Assembly (NCBI GenBank): GCA_937892655.1
Contig: CALBJC010000029.1
Location: 1 to 13,516, forward strand
DNA: 13,516 bases
DNA from: an uncultured Clostridia bacterium
Lineage (GTDB): Bacteria > Bacillota > Clostridia > Oscillospirales > Ruminococcaceae
Reading direction: 5' to 3'
Each line of letters begins with the position of its first letter. Position 1 is the stretch's first letter. The notes below the pieces were generated by a model, which was given only the letters and a program-made list of their open reading frames with translations, was not told where the DNA came from and ran no database searches. Made by a program: the position numbers and the translations under genes. Positions 1-7,517 of the stretch are shown in pieces.

Positions 1-702
1 GTTCTTAACTACACCTGCGATATATCTTGAGCAAAGCTGTGTATTCTGTACTTCTACTGACATTATATCAGAGATATTGCCCTCAATACCTGTAAATGCA
101 GGTTCCTTTACAGTATATGGCTTATCAAATGTTGCGTGACATTCTCTTGCAAGACCGATAACTGATAAGCAGTCAGGTCTGTTAGAAGTAATTTCAAACT
201 CAACAGCTGTATCGTTGAGGCCGATTGCTTCCTTGATATCTTTACCTACAGTCAAATCGCAGTCGTCACCAAGAATAAAGATGCCATCTTCAATAGCGTA
301 AGGGAAATCGTTGAGTGTGAGCTTGAGTTCACCAAGTGAACAAAGCATACCATTACTTTCAACGCCTCTGAGCTTACCCTTTTTAATCTTGATACCACCA
401 GGTAATGTTGAACCATCAAGCGCTACAGGAATATACTGACCCGCTTCAACATTAGAAGCACCTGTAACAATCTGAATTGGTGCATCCTTACCTACTTCAA
501 CCTGACATACAACCAAGTGATCAGAATCCTCGTGAGGTACTACAGAAAGAATTTTACCAACTACTACATTTGAGATTTCGCTACCTTCAGTTTCATATCT
601 TTCAACCTTTGATCCTGAAATAGTAAGACCTGAGCAAATCTCTTTTATAGAAAGATCAGACAAATCAATATAGTCTGACAACCATCTCATAGACAAATCC
701 AT
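1..702 (-). CDS. pheT: Phenylalanine--tRNA ligase beta subunit, N-terminal 234 residues (cut by window edge)
   Basis: Beta chain of the alpha2-beta2 cytoplasmic enzyme that charges tRNA-Phe. The frame is open from an ATG at 702 to the first base of the window, giving exactly 234 codons, against about 800 for a full bacterial PheT, so most of the gene lies outside. Visible parts: the N-terminal MRWLSDYIDL helix (residues 5-14), a tRNA-binding OB-fold at about 40-150 with HEDSDHLVVCQVEVG (57-71) and the GMLCSLGEL segment (118-126), and the conserved ITSNRPDCLSVIGLARE block (171-187). The editing (B3/B4) domain has just begun when the sequence stops. The ATG at 702 has AAAGGA about 9 bases upstream, which favours it over the internal Met at residue 5. 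It follows pheS by 25 bases and shares its T-box-controlled transcript. Identification is secure. Confidence 0.96.
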   Translation of the reverse strand, partial: MDLSMRWLSDYIDLSDLSIKEICSGLTISGSKVERYETEGSEISNVVVGKILSVVPHEDSDHLVVCQVEVGKDAPIQIVTGASNVEAGQYIPVALDGSTLPGGIKIKKGKLRGVESNGMLCSLGELKLTLNDFPYAIEDGIFILGDDCDLTVGKDIKEAIGLNDTAVEFEITSNRPDCLSVIGLARECHATFDKPYTVKEPAFTGIEGNISDIMSVEVQNTQLCSRYIAGVVKN

Positions 703-727
703 TATTTATCATTCCTTTATTAAAATA

Positions 728-1750
728 TTACTTAAACTGATTCAAGAAACGAACATCGTTTTCATATAACAAACGCATATCGTCAATTTCGTATCTACCC
801 ATTGTGATACGTTCAAGACCGATACCGAATGCAAAACCGCTGTATTCGTTAGGGTCAATTCCGCAACCTTCCAAAACCTTTGGATGAACCATACCGGCAC
901 CTAAAAGCTCAATATAGCCTTCGCCCTTACAAAGAGGACAGCCTTCACCGTTACAGTTAAAGCACATAACGTCAACCTCAGCAGACGGTTCAGTATATGG
1001 GAAATGGTGAGGACGAAGTCTTATCTTACAGTTTTCACCATAAAGACGCTTCATAAGAAGTTCTAATGTACCCTTCAAATCAGCCATTGTAATACCCTTA
1101 TCGATTACAAGACCTTCAATCTGATGGAAGAGTGGTGAATGAGTAGCATCAACCGCATCAGAACGATAAACTCTACCAGGAGAGATAATTCTGATAGGAG
1201 GCTTCTTATTCTCCATTGTTCTGATCTGAACACTTGATGTCTGAGTTCTTAACAGAACATTTTCATTGATATAGAATGTATCCTGAGTATCTCTTGCAGG
1301 GTGGTGCTTTGGCATATTGAGAGCTTCAAAACAGTAGTAATCTGTTTCAACCTCAGGACCTTCAGCTACCTCAAAGCCCATACCCAAAAAGATTTCCTTA
1401 ATATCATTCAAAACTGTTGTAAGTGGGTGCATAGCACCGATTTTCTGAGCCTTACCAGGCATAGTAACGTCAAGAGTTTCCTCTTTGAGCTTCTTTTCGA
1501 GGTCAGCTTCCTTGAGCTTCTTAGAAGTTTCTGTAATAGCCTGCTCAATATCAGATCTTACCTGATTAGCAAGCTGACCGATAATTGGTCTTTCCTCTGC
1601 AGATAAACCACCCATCTGCTTCAAAATTGCTGTGAGCTCACCCTTTTTACCAAGAAACTTTACTCTGATGTCTTCGAGCTGCTTGATGTCTGTTACAGCT
1701 AAAAGCTGTTCTTTAGCGAGCTTTTCAATGTTTTCCAACTGCTGCTTCAT
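728..1750 (-). CDS. pheS: Phenylalanine--tRNA ligase alpha subunit
   Basis: Catalytic alpha chain of phenylalanyl-tRNA synthetase, a class II enzyme, 340 residues (normal length). An N-terminal coiled-coil (about 1-90) that contacts tRNA is followed by the catalytic core: the HPARD motif (150-154), motif 2 around RIISPGRVYRSD (187-198), FHQIEG (208-213), and motif 3 GFAFGIGLERI (305-315). Residues 263-274 carry CxxC-x4-CxxC (Cys263, 266, 271, 274), a small knuckle before LLGAGMVHP. The E. coli protein lacks it, but as I recall it occurs in clostridial homologues; zinc binding there is an inference. The ATG at 1750 has AAAGGA just upstream. It is the first gene of the pheST operon, preceded by a T-box leader. 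Confidence 0.98.
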   Translation of the reverse strand: MKQQLENIEKLAKEQLLAVTDIKQLEDIRVKFLGKKGELTAILKQMGGLSAEERPIIGQLANQVRSDIEQAITETSKKLKEADLEKKLKEETLDVTMPGKAQKIGAMHPLTTVLNDIKEIFLGMGFEVAEGPEVETDYYCFEALNMPKHHPARDTQDTFYINENVLLRTQTSSVQIRTMENKKPPIRIISPGRVYRSDAVDATHSPLFHQIEGLVIDKGITMADLKGTLELLMKRLYGENCKIRLRPHHFPYTEPSAEVDVMCFNCNGEGCPLCKGEGYIELLGAGMVHPKVLEGCGIDPNEYSGFAFGIGLERITMGRYEIDDMRLLYENDVRFLNQFK

Positions 1751-1796
1751 ACTTTTTTCCTTTCAAAAACAGATTTTTGAGTGCGTAATGCATAAT

Positions 1797-1826
1797 AAAA
1801 AAGCCTTGCCCTAATCAGGACAAGAC
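1797..1826 (-). terminator. T-box intrinsic terminator before pheS
   Basis: On the minus strand GTCTTGTCCT, loop GATT, AGGGCAAGGC, then TTTTTT. The 10-bp stem (with G-U pairs) shares CTTGTCCT with the 3' side of the antiterminator, so the two structures exclude each other, as expected for a T-box switch. Confidence 0.92.
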
Positions 1827-2033
1827 TAAGCTTGTTATACCACCTAATTAAAAGAGCCAGCACTCCCGTGACTTTAACGCAGCCATACGTCAGCACTTAC
1901 AAGTAACCCTTCGGCGCTACCGCTCGTGAGTGAACTTCAGTTTACTAAAACATAAAACAGCTTTCAGCAAATGCCGTTTCTCTCTGAATGCTTCTTATAA
2001 ACCTACTCTCTCAGTCATAGCGTTTACTAAGAT
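1797..2033 (-). ncRNA. T-box leader of pheST, specifier codon UUC (tRNA-Phe)
   Basis: Untranslated leader that senses uncharged tRNA-Phe and lets transcription continue into pheST. Stem I has an AGTA-type element (in GAGTAGG) opposite GAA, and the specifier TTC at 1934-1932 follows in GAAGTTCA, the usual placing. The distal Stem I loops read CAGAGAG...GCTGAAAGC. The antiterminator can be drawn exactly: AATTAGG (1849-1843), a 7-base bulge TGGTATA (1842-1836), an upper helix ACAAG/CTTGT (1835-1831 with 1824-1820), then CCTGATT (1819-1813) closing the 7-bp lower helix. The bulge bases UGGU can pair with the ACCA 3' end of tRNA-Phe. The T-box core departs from the textbook AGGGTGGTACCGCG but keeps the bulge geometry. 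Confidence 0.93.
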
Positions 2034-2062
2034 AGTATAACACAAGAAAAAACAAATTTCAA
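2034..2062 (-). promoter_or_regulatory. pheST promoter
   Basis: TTGAAA (2062-2057), a 17-base spacer and TATACT (2039-2034) form a good vegetative sigma-A-type promoter directly upstream of the T-box leader. The predicted start is near 2027. The stretch 2063-2136 between this and the next gene holds nothing else that I can recognise, and no clear terminator for the upstream gene. Confidence 0.8.
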
Positions 2063-2136
2063 TACCTAAATTCGACTTTTGTATTATTTCTTTAATAAAA
2101 AATAGTTAAAATCTGAGTTTTTGCTAATTTTCTTCA

Positions 2137-2691
2137 TTAGTTTTCTACTTTAAACTCATTCTTCATATTGATTTTTATAAACTGTTTTGTATTATAATCC
2201 TGAAAATTCAGAACAACAAGATTATTCTTACAGTTAACAGGTTTTCTTCCATCAGGAAAAATCACATAGGCACAGCCAGAAGAGTTTTCAAGCTTTATTT
2301 CCAGATAACCAAGATAATTTTCCCTGCAGCTCAAAATATTATTATATTCAATATTATACAGTACCTTGTAGTTTTTAAAAAAATCATATTGCAGATGTTC
2401 TATTCTGTCTGAATAAATCTTTGTATAACATTCACTATCAAGTGACATAATCTGAAATTTATATCCAGCATAGGAAATAAATATTGAATATACTCCAATC
2501 AACGCAATGGGTATTTTAAACCATGAAATTGGCGCAAATATTGCAATAGCGATAATAAGTAAACCCGCAAATGATGAAAAAAACATTTTTCTTTTCGCCT
2601 TTTTTGATTCATTCAAAAATTTTATCTTATTATTTCGCTCAGTAATCCTGTCAACCTTTTCAGGAAAACTGTAAAGTAATTTACTTTCCAT
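2137..2691 (-). CDS. Hypothetical membrane protein with two transmembrane helices
   Basis: 184 residues, family not recognised. A basic, Lys/Arg/Asn-rich N-terminus (1-35) precedes two closely spaced hydrophobic segments, about 36-55 and 58-78, separated by a short turn (ISWFKIP). The remaining 105 residues are soluble, rich in Tyr, Asn and Ile and look like alternating beta strands (for example KIYSDRIEHLQYDFF, about 90-104). Two N-terminal helices followed by a small beta domain resembles YcxB/PH-like membrane proteins, but that comparison is weak. The ATG at 2691 has GGGTGA only about 4 bases upstream, a poor spacing. It sits alone: an upstream hairpin terminator separates it from the acyl-CoA synthetase gene and the pheST promoter lies downstream. 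Codon use and A+T content resemble the neighbours. Confidence 0.75.
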   Translation of the reverse strand: MESKLLYSFPEKVDRITERNNKIKFLNESKKAKRKMFFSSFAGLLIIAIAIFAPISWFKIPIALIGVYSIFISYAGYKFQIMSLDSECYTKIYSDRIEHLQYDFFKNYKVLYNIEYNNILSCRENYLGYLEIKLENSSGCAYVIFPDGRKPVNCKNNLVVLNFQDYNTKQFIKINMKNEFKVEN

Positions 2692-2712
2692 TTACTCACC
2701 CATTAATATGCG

Positions 2713-2745
2713 AAAATCTGCCATAGAAAACCTATGGCAGATTTT
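2713..2745 (-). terminator. Intrinsic terminator after the acyl-CoA synthetase gene
   Basis: A perfect 14-bp inverted repeat, AAAATCTGCCATAG and CTATGGCAGATTTT, with a 5-base loop. It begins 3 bases after the synthetase stop codon and is flanked by T/A runs on both sides, so it could act in either direction; only leftward transcription reaches it here. It ends about 20 bases before the start of the next gene, so that gene either depends on read-through or has a promoter I cannot see. Confidence 0.88.
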
Positions 2746-2748
2746 AAA

Positions 2749-4404
2749 TTATTCATTATCCTTCTTACGAATGTCTTTTCTGATAATCTTACCGCTGATT
2801 GTCTTAGGTAATTCTTCAACAAATTCAACGATTCTAGGATACTTATATGGCGCTGTAGCGTTCTTTACATAAACCTGTAATTCCTTAACAAGCTCATCTG
2901 AAGGGGCGTATCCCTTTGCAAGAACAATTGTAGCCTTAACCACCTGGCCTCTGATAGGATCCTTAGCACCTGTTACGGCACATTCCAAAACTGAAGGATG
3001 TTCCATAAGAACGCTTTCAATTTCAAAAGGTCCGATTCTGTAGCCTGATGATTTGATAAGGTCATCAGTTCTGCCTACATACCAGAAATAGCCATCTTCA
3101 TCCTTCCAAGCTGTATCACCTGTATGATAGATATTATCATGCCAGCTGTTTTCTGTAGCTTCAGGATTCCTGTAGTATTCCTTAAAGAGAGCCTTATGAT
3201 ATCTGCCCTCTGTTCTTACAACCATTTCACCAACTTCACCGACAGCAACGCTGTTACCATTTTCATCAACAATATCTACATCGTAAAGCGGAACTGGCTT
3301 ACCCATTGAACCCGGCTTTGGTTCCATACCATAAAGGTTTGCAACGCAAAGAACAGTTTCTGTCTGACCAAAGCCTTCCATAAGCTTAATACCAGTATAT
3401 TCATAGAACTTGTTATATACTTCAGGATTGAGAGCTTCACCAGCAATAGTAGCATACTTGAGGTTAGATAAATCGTAGTTTTCGATACCTTCCTTGATAA
3501 AGAAGCGATACATAGTAGGTGGTGCACAGAAAGATGTTATCTTATAATCCTGAATCATTTTCAGTATATCTGCAGGAATAAATCTGTCGAAGTCATATAC
3601 AAATACAGTTGCGCCACATGTAAGCTGGCCGAAAAGCTTACCCCAAGCACATTTACCCCATCCGGAGTCAGAAATAGTCAAATGAAGTGTATCATCAGAA
3701 ACGTGATGCCAGTGCTTAGCAGTTACAATATGAGATGCTGTATAGTAATATGAGTGAAGAACCATTTTTGGATAACCGGTTGTACCTGAGCTGAAATACA
3801 AAAGCATTGGTTCATCAACAAGAGTAGGTACTCTGTCAATTGTCTTAGGGAACTTATCCATTTCAGGTAAAAAGCTTGTCCAGCCATCCTTCTCACCGTG
3901 AGTAATAAACTTTTCAACCAGTCCATCATACTTCTTTATAGCTTCTTCAATATGAGATACTGTCTGACCTTCGCCTGTTGCGACAACGTACTTTACAGAC
4001 GCTGCATCAAAACGGTAAACATAGTCCTTAGCCATAAGCTGGTCAGTTGCAGGAATTACAACAACACCAATCTTCATAAGGCCATAAACCAAGAACCAGA
4101 ATTCATAATGACGCTTCAAAACTGCCATTACCATATCGCCCTTCTTAGCACCGTGCGCCAAGAACATATTTGCAACCTGACTTGACTTTTCACTTAACTC
4201 TTTAAAAGTAAACTTATGCTCTTCGCCCTTTTCACTTACCCAGTGAATAGCAACTCTGTCAGGATACTCCTTTGCTATTTCGTCAATTACATCGTATGAG
4301 AAGTTATAATTGTCAGGACAATTAAGCTCAAACTTCTTGAGTCTGCCGTTTTCATCAACTTCTTCATTGACAAATCTCTTGTAAAAATTTTTCATGTCAA
4401 GCAT
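2749..4404 (-). CDS. AMP-forming acyl-CoA synthetase (acetyl/medium-chain type)
   Basis: ANL-superfamily ligase of 551 residues, the usual length for acetyl-CoA-synthetase-like or medium-chain acyl-CoA synthetases. It activates a carboxylic acid with ATP to the acyl-adenylate and then the CoA thioester, in the cytoplasm. All core motifs are present: A3 phosphate loop YFSSGTTGYPK (203-213), A5 GFGQTE (344-349), A7 TGD (428-430), A8 hinge GRTDDLIKSSGYRIGP (444-459), and the C-terminal PKTISGK with the adenylation lysine at 539. The long N-terminal extension typical of true Acs is short here, so medium-chain, aryl or branched acids are possible; the substrate cannot be read from sequence. The ATG at 4404 has GGGGGA about 10 bases upstream. 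It is the last gene of a unit with an XRE-cupin regulator (20-base gap) and a HAD phosphatase, and ends at a strong terminator. Confidence 0.93.
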   Translation of the reverse strand: MLDMKNFYKRFVNEEVDENGRLKKFELNCPDNYNFSYDVIDEIAKEYPDRVAIHWVSEKGEEHKFTFKELSEKSSQVANMFLAHGAKKGDMVMAVLKRHYEFWFLVYGLMKIGVVVIPATDQLMAKDYVYRFDAASVKYVVATGEGQTVSHIEEAIKKYDGLVEKFITHGEKDGWTSFLPEMDKFPKTIDRVPTLVDEPMLLYFSSGTTGYPKMVLHSYYYTASHIVTAKHWHHVSDDTLHLTISDSGWGKCAWGKLFGQLTCGATVFVYDFDRFIPADILKMIQDYKITSFCAPPTMYRFFIKEGIENYDLSNLKYATIAGEALNPEVYNKFYEYTGIKLMEGFGQTETVLCVANLYGMEPKPGSMGKPVPLYDVDIVDENGNSVAVGEVGEMVVRTEGRYHKALFKEYYRNPEATENSWHDNIYHTGDTAWKDEDGYFWYVGRTDDLIKSSGYRIGPFEIESVLMEHPSVLECAVTGAKDPIRGQVVKATIVLAKGYAPSDELVKELQVYVKNATAPYKYPRIVEFVEELPKTISGKIIRKDIRKKDNE

Positions 4405-4424
4405 TAGAATCTTTTCCCCCAGAA

Positions 4425-4994
4425 TTACTTTTTAATTAGAATTGCTAAGAATTCGCAATCTTCCCCACCGGTTGCGATCATACCGTGAGGTGTTGTAGAA
4501 TCGTAGTAAATAGCGTCACCAGCGGAAACAACCTGAATATTGTCGCCGCATACAAACTTAAGGCTACCCTTTAATATGTAGTCAAACTCCTGACCATCGT
4601 GAACAGAGAGCTTGATAGGCTTGTCCTGCGCCTCTTCCTCAAAAGGAGCTTTTACAAGCAAAGGCTCGATATTCTTATCCTTGAAAAGATAAGCCATATG
4701 CTGATAAGCAAATCTTTCTCTTCTCTCAATTGGTAAGCCCTTACCTGCTTTTACGATTGAGCATTTTGAAAGCTTAGGTGAAACACCTGTAAGAATTTCA
4801 ATAAGCTCTACATCAAAAAGCTCAGCACACTTATAAAGAAATGTAACTGAAAAGTCCTTTTCGCCAGCCTCGATAAGCTTATATTCGTCAACACTTATAC
4901 CTGTTGCACGGCACAAGTCTTCTTCCGTCATATCAAGAGCAATTCTTAAGCCCTTAAGTCTCTGAGCAACTTCTTTAATGTTGTAGTTAATCAT
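4425..4994 (-). CDS. XRE-family transcriptional regulator with C-terminal cupin domain
   Basis: 189 residues in two domains. Residues about 6-68 form a Cro/C1-type helix-turn-helix (QRLKGLRIALDMTEEDLCRATGIS, then EYKLIEAGEKDFSV). Residues about 110-187 form a cupin barrel with HDGQEFDYILKGSLKF (132-147) and GDAIYYDSTTPHGM (159-172), the usual ligand or metal-sensing half. The family generally binds DNA and responds to a small molecule. In this gene pair the obvious candidate signal is the acid or acyl product of the ligase encoded 20 bases downstream, but that is inference. A strong site AAAGGTGG lies 7 bases before the ATG at 4994. The gene 20 bases upstream encodes the HAD phosphatase, so all three are probably co-transcribed. 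No operator palindrome could be assigned with confidence in the upstream gap. Confidence 0.93.
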   Translation of the reverse strand: MINYNIKEVAQRLKGLRIALDMTEEDLCRATGISVDEYKLIEAGEKDFSVTFLYKCAELFDVELIEILTGVSPKLSKCSIVKAGKGLPIERRERFAYQHMAYLFKDKNIEPLLVKAPFEEEAQDKPIKLSVHDGQEFDYILKGSLKFVCGDNIQVVSAGDAIYYDSTTPHGMIATGGEDCEFLAILIKK

Positions 4995-5014
4995 ATATTT
5001 TCCACCTTTCTATG

Positions 5015-5671
5015 TTAAACATTCAATACAATATCAATTATATCACGAGGAATCTTTGCAATATAATCAGCACCTGCTTTTGCAAGCTCATCTAAATCAC
5101 GAAATCCCCACAAACAACCAACTGTTGTAATCTCAGCATTTTTACCTGTAAATATATCAACATTTGAATCGCCGATCATAATAGCATCATTTTTATCTGC
5201 AGAAAGCTCATTGAGAATATTATAAATAATTGTAGGATCAGGCTTTTTAGGTGTTGAGTCTATTTTTCCGATAACACAATCAAAAGCTACTTCGCCAAAC
5301 AAAATATCTATAATCTCTTTTGCAAATTTGTGCGGTTTATTGGTAGCAACAGCGAGTTTCACGCCACAGCTTTTAAGCGTATAAAGCACATCAGAAACAC
5401 CTATATATGCTTTTGATTTAACAAGATAATTCTTACTGTATATATCAGAAAACATATTATGTACAGTTTCTATTGTTTTTACATCTCTTGAATCTTCTGG
5501 CAACGCTCTTTCAATAAGCATTAATGTACCATCACCAACAAAGTATCTGTATTCTTCAGTACAATGAGTATCAAATCCATAAAACTCAAGAGCCTTATTT
5601 ACACTATCTGCTAAATCCTCAAGTGTATTTACCAAAGTTCCATCCAAATCAAAAATAACCAGTTTTTTCAT
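5015..5671 (-). CDS. HAD-superfamily hydrolase, phosphoglycolate phosphatase-like
   Basis: 218-residue cytoplasmic phosphatase of HAD subfamily I (Gph/PGMB-like). Motif I is DLDGT with nucleophile Asp8 and acid/base Asp10; motif II is Thr110 in AVATNKP; the motif III lysine is in KKPDP (about 142-146); motif IV is GDSNVD (167-172) with metal-binding Asp168 and Asp172. A helical cap lies between motifs I and II (about 15-85). The family hydrolyses small phosphate esters such as 2-phosphoglycolate, but substrates cannot be told apart by eye, so I give no gene symbol. The ATG at 5671 has AGGGAT about 5-6 bases upstream. It is the first gene of the leftward HAD, XRE-cupin, acyl-CoA synthetase unit, 20 bases before the regulator, and lies 122 bases downstream of mntP. 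Confidence 0.92.
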   Translation of the reverse strand: MKKLVIFDLDGTLVNTLEDLADSVNKALEFYGFDTHCTEEYRYFVGDGTLMLIERALPEDSRDVKTIETVHNMFSDIYSKNYLVKSKAYIGVSDVLYTLKSCGVKLAVATNKPHKFAKEIIDILFGEVAFDCVIGKIDSTPKKPDPTIIYNILNELSADKNDAIMIGDSNVDIFTGKNAEITTVGCLWGFRDLDELAKAGADYIAKIPRDIIDIVLNV

Positions 5672-5793
5672 TTATAATCCCTACTAATTATTATATTACA
5701 TTAAAAAGTCATTATGTGAACATCGTGTAAACATATTATATTTATCGATTTAAGCATAACTATATGTTATACTAGCTAAATCAAAATGTTATT
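5672..5793 (-). promoter_or_regulatory. A+T-rich gap upstream of the HAD/XRE-cupin/ligase unit (no assigned promoter)
   Basis: This gap must contain the promoter of the three-gene unit if it is not read through from mntP. A TATAAT lies at 5695-5690 with TTCACA 19 bases upstream, but the implied start would leave almost no leader before the ribosome binding site. Two similar words, GTGAACAT and GTGTAAACAT, lie side by side near 5717-5734 and could be an operator. None is strong enough to call. Confidence 0.3.
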
Positions 5794-6357
5794 TTACTGA
5801 AAGAAAGTATGTTCAATAAATATTTTCAGACCCAAAGCTATAAGAATCAATCCGCCTATAATCTGTGCCTTGTTTCCGAGTTTTGAGCCAAATTTCTTGC
5901 CGAATCTGACAGCCAATAAACACAGAGAGAATGTAACAAGACAAATAAACGCAGAAGCACTGATGATGTTTACATTCATCGCAGCCAGGCTGACGCCTAC
6001 TGCCAACGCATCAATACTTGTTGCAACTCCCTGAAGTATCAGACTGCCAAATGTAAGCTTTTTCAACTCACAGCTTTCTTCTTCATTATTAAAGCCATCG
6101 ACAAGCATTTTTCCGCCTATAAAACCAAGCAATACAAGTGCAATATAATGATCAATTCTAGTAATATAATCTGTAAAAGCACTGCCGAGGAAAAATCCTA
6201 TAACAGGCATTGCGCCTTGAAACAAGCCAAAGCACAGCGCTATTGAAAGAGTATCTTTCCATTTTATATTCTTGATACATAGCCCATTGGTTATTGATAC
6301 TGCAAAAGCGTCCATTGACAAGCCGATTGCTAAAATAAGCAATTCAATTTGCGTCAT
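5794..6357 (-). CDS. mntP: Manganese efflux pump MntP
   Basis: Integral membrane protein of 187 residues, the normal size for the MntP family (formerly DUF204), which exports Mn2+ from the cytoplasm. Six hydrophobic segments are visible, arranged as two related three-helix halves. The first half carries LSMDAFAVSITNG (13-25, Asp16) and the second ATSIDALAVGVSLA (112-125, Asp116); these matched acidic motifs are the expected metal path. GFIGGKM (78-84) is also typical. A charged loop NEEESCELKK (91-100) separates the halves. The gene starts 12 bases after tgt stops, so it appears to be part of the queA-tgt transcript. I see no yybP-ykoY manganese riboswitch ahead of it; there is no room for one. 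Confidence 0.94.
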   Translation of the reverse strand: MTQIELLILAIGLSMDAFAVSITNGLCIKNIKWKDTLSIALCFGLFQGAMPVIGFFLGSAFTDYITRIDHYIALVLLGFIGGKMLVDGFNNEEESCELKKLTFGSLILQGVATSIDALAVGVSLAAMNVNIISASAFICLVTFSLCLLAVRFGKKFGSKLGNKAQIIGGLILIALGLKIFIEHTFFQ

Positions 6358-6369
6358 AATATTCCCCCA

Positions 6370-7506
6370 CTAATCTACCAACTTGCTTTCTAAGAGCGGA
6401 GAGTATTTATTTCTGAATTCTTCAAATGTACCATTGTCAAGAGCTTCTCTGATTCTTTCCATAAGAGTATTGTAAAAATACAGGTTATGCTGAACAGTAA
6501 GCCTTCCAGCAAGCTGCTCGTTTGCCTTGAACAAATGTCTGATATAAGCTCTTGAGAAGTTTTTACATGTAGGACAATCACATTCAGGATCAAGCGGTCT
6601 TTCATCAAGCTCATACTTTGCGTTTGTAGCATGCATAATACCATTCCATGTAAAAATTGTAGCGTGTCTTGCATTACGGCTAGGCATAACGCAATCAAAC
6701 AAATCGATGCCTCTATAAACGCCTTCAATGATATTTGATGGCGTACCCACTCCCATCAGATAACGTGGTTTGTATTTTGGCATAAACGGTTCAACCTGTT
6801 CAATAACGTGATACATAATCTCAGTTGGTTCACCTACAGCAAGACCACCGATAGCGTAACCAGCCATATCAAGCTCAGCTATTTCCTTCATGTGATTTAT
6901 TCTTAAATCATCATAAACACAGCCCTGATTTATGCCAAATAAAAGCTGATTCTTGTTGATGGTTTTATCAAGTGAATTCAATCTGTTCATTTCAGCAATA
7001 CAGCGCTTGAGCCATCTTGTAGTACGTTCACACGACTGCTTTGAATACTTATGGTCAGCAGGATTTTCAACGCATTCATCAAACGCCATAGCTATAGTTG
7101 AAGCAAGGTTTGACTGAATCTGCATACTCTCTTCAGGTCCCATAAAGATTTTTCTGCCATCAACATGTGAATTGAAATAAACGCCCTCTTCTTTAATTCT
7201 ACGAAGCTTGGACAGTGAAAATACCTGAAATCCACCGCTATCTGTTAAAATAGGTCTGTGCCAGTTCATAAATTTATGAAGGCCACCCATTTTATAGATA
7301 ACTTCATCACCCGGTCTGACATGAAGATGATAGGTATTGCATAGTTCAACCTGACACTTGAGATTTTCAAGGTCAATTGAAGAAATACCACCCTTAATGG
7401 CAGCAGCAGTACCAACATTCATAAAGCACGGAGTCTGGATAGTACCGTGAACAGTTTCAAATGTTCCCCTTCTTGCTGCACCTTCCTGTTTTAATAAAGT
7501 ATACAT
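6370..7506 (-). CDS. tgt: Queuine/preQ1 tRNA-guanine transglycosylase
   Basis: 378 residues, standard bacterial length. It exchanges guanine 34 of tRNAs with GUN anticodons for preQ1 by base replacement. Visible: LTDSGGFQVFS (87-97) with the general acid/base Asp89, GINQGCVYDDLR (191-202), GGLAVGEP (220-227), and DLFDCVMPSRNARH (268-281) with the nucleophile Asp271 and Arg277/Arg280 in the positions used to read the tRNA U-G-U core. The zinc site is complete: Cys309, Cys311, Cys314 and His340. Family members usually have Gly after RN.R(H/N); here the text is ARHATIFTWNG, with Ala. The rest of the site is intact, so the enzyme should be active. It starts 11 bases after queA ends, an arrangement that places successive pathway steps in one operon. 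Confidence 0.97.
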   Translation of the reverse strand: MYTLLKQEGAARRGTFETVHGTIQTPCFMNVGTAAAIKGGISSIDLENLKCQVELCNTYHLHVRPGDEVIYKMGGLHKFMNWHRPILTDSGGFQVFSLSKLRRIKEEGVYFNSHVDGRKIFMGPEESMQIQSNLASTIAMAFDECVENPADHKYSKQSCERTTRWLKRCIAEMNRLNSLDKTINKNQLLFGINQGCVYDDLRINHMKEIAELDMAGYAIGGLAVGEPTEIMYHVIEQVEPFMPKYKPRYLMGVGTPSNIIEGVYRGIDLFDCVMPSRNARHATIFTWNGIMHATNAKYELDERPLDPECDCPTCKNFSRAYIRHLFKANEQLAGRLTVQHNLYFYNTLMERIREALDNGTFEEFRNKYSPLLESKLVD

Positions 7507-7517
7507 CTATACACTCC

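Noticed and set aside
5730..5768. Inverted repeat AACATAT...ATATGTT in the gap downstream of mntP
   Set aside because: Only 7 A+T-rich base pairs across a 25-base loop and no T run; likely by chance, neither a terminator nor a clear operator.
6358..6369. A manganese (yybP-ykoY) riboswitch before mntP
   Set aside because: Only 12 bases separate mntP from tgt, which leaves no room for the RNA.
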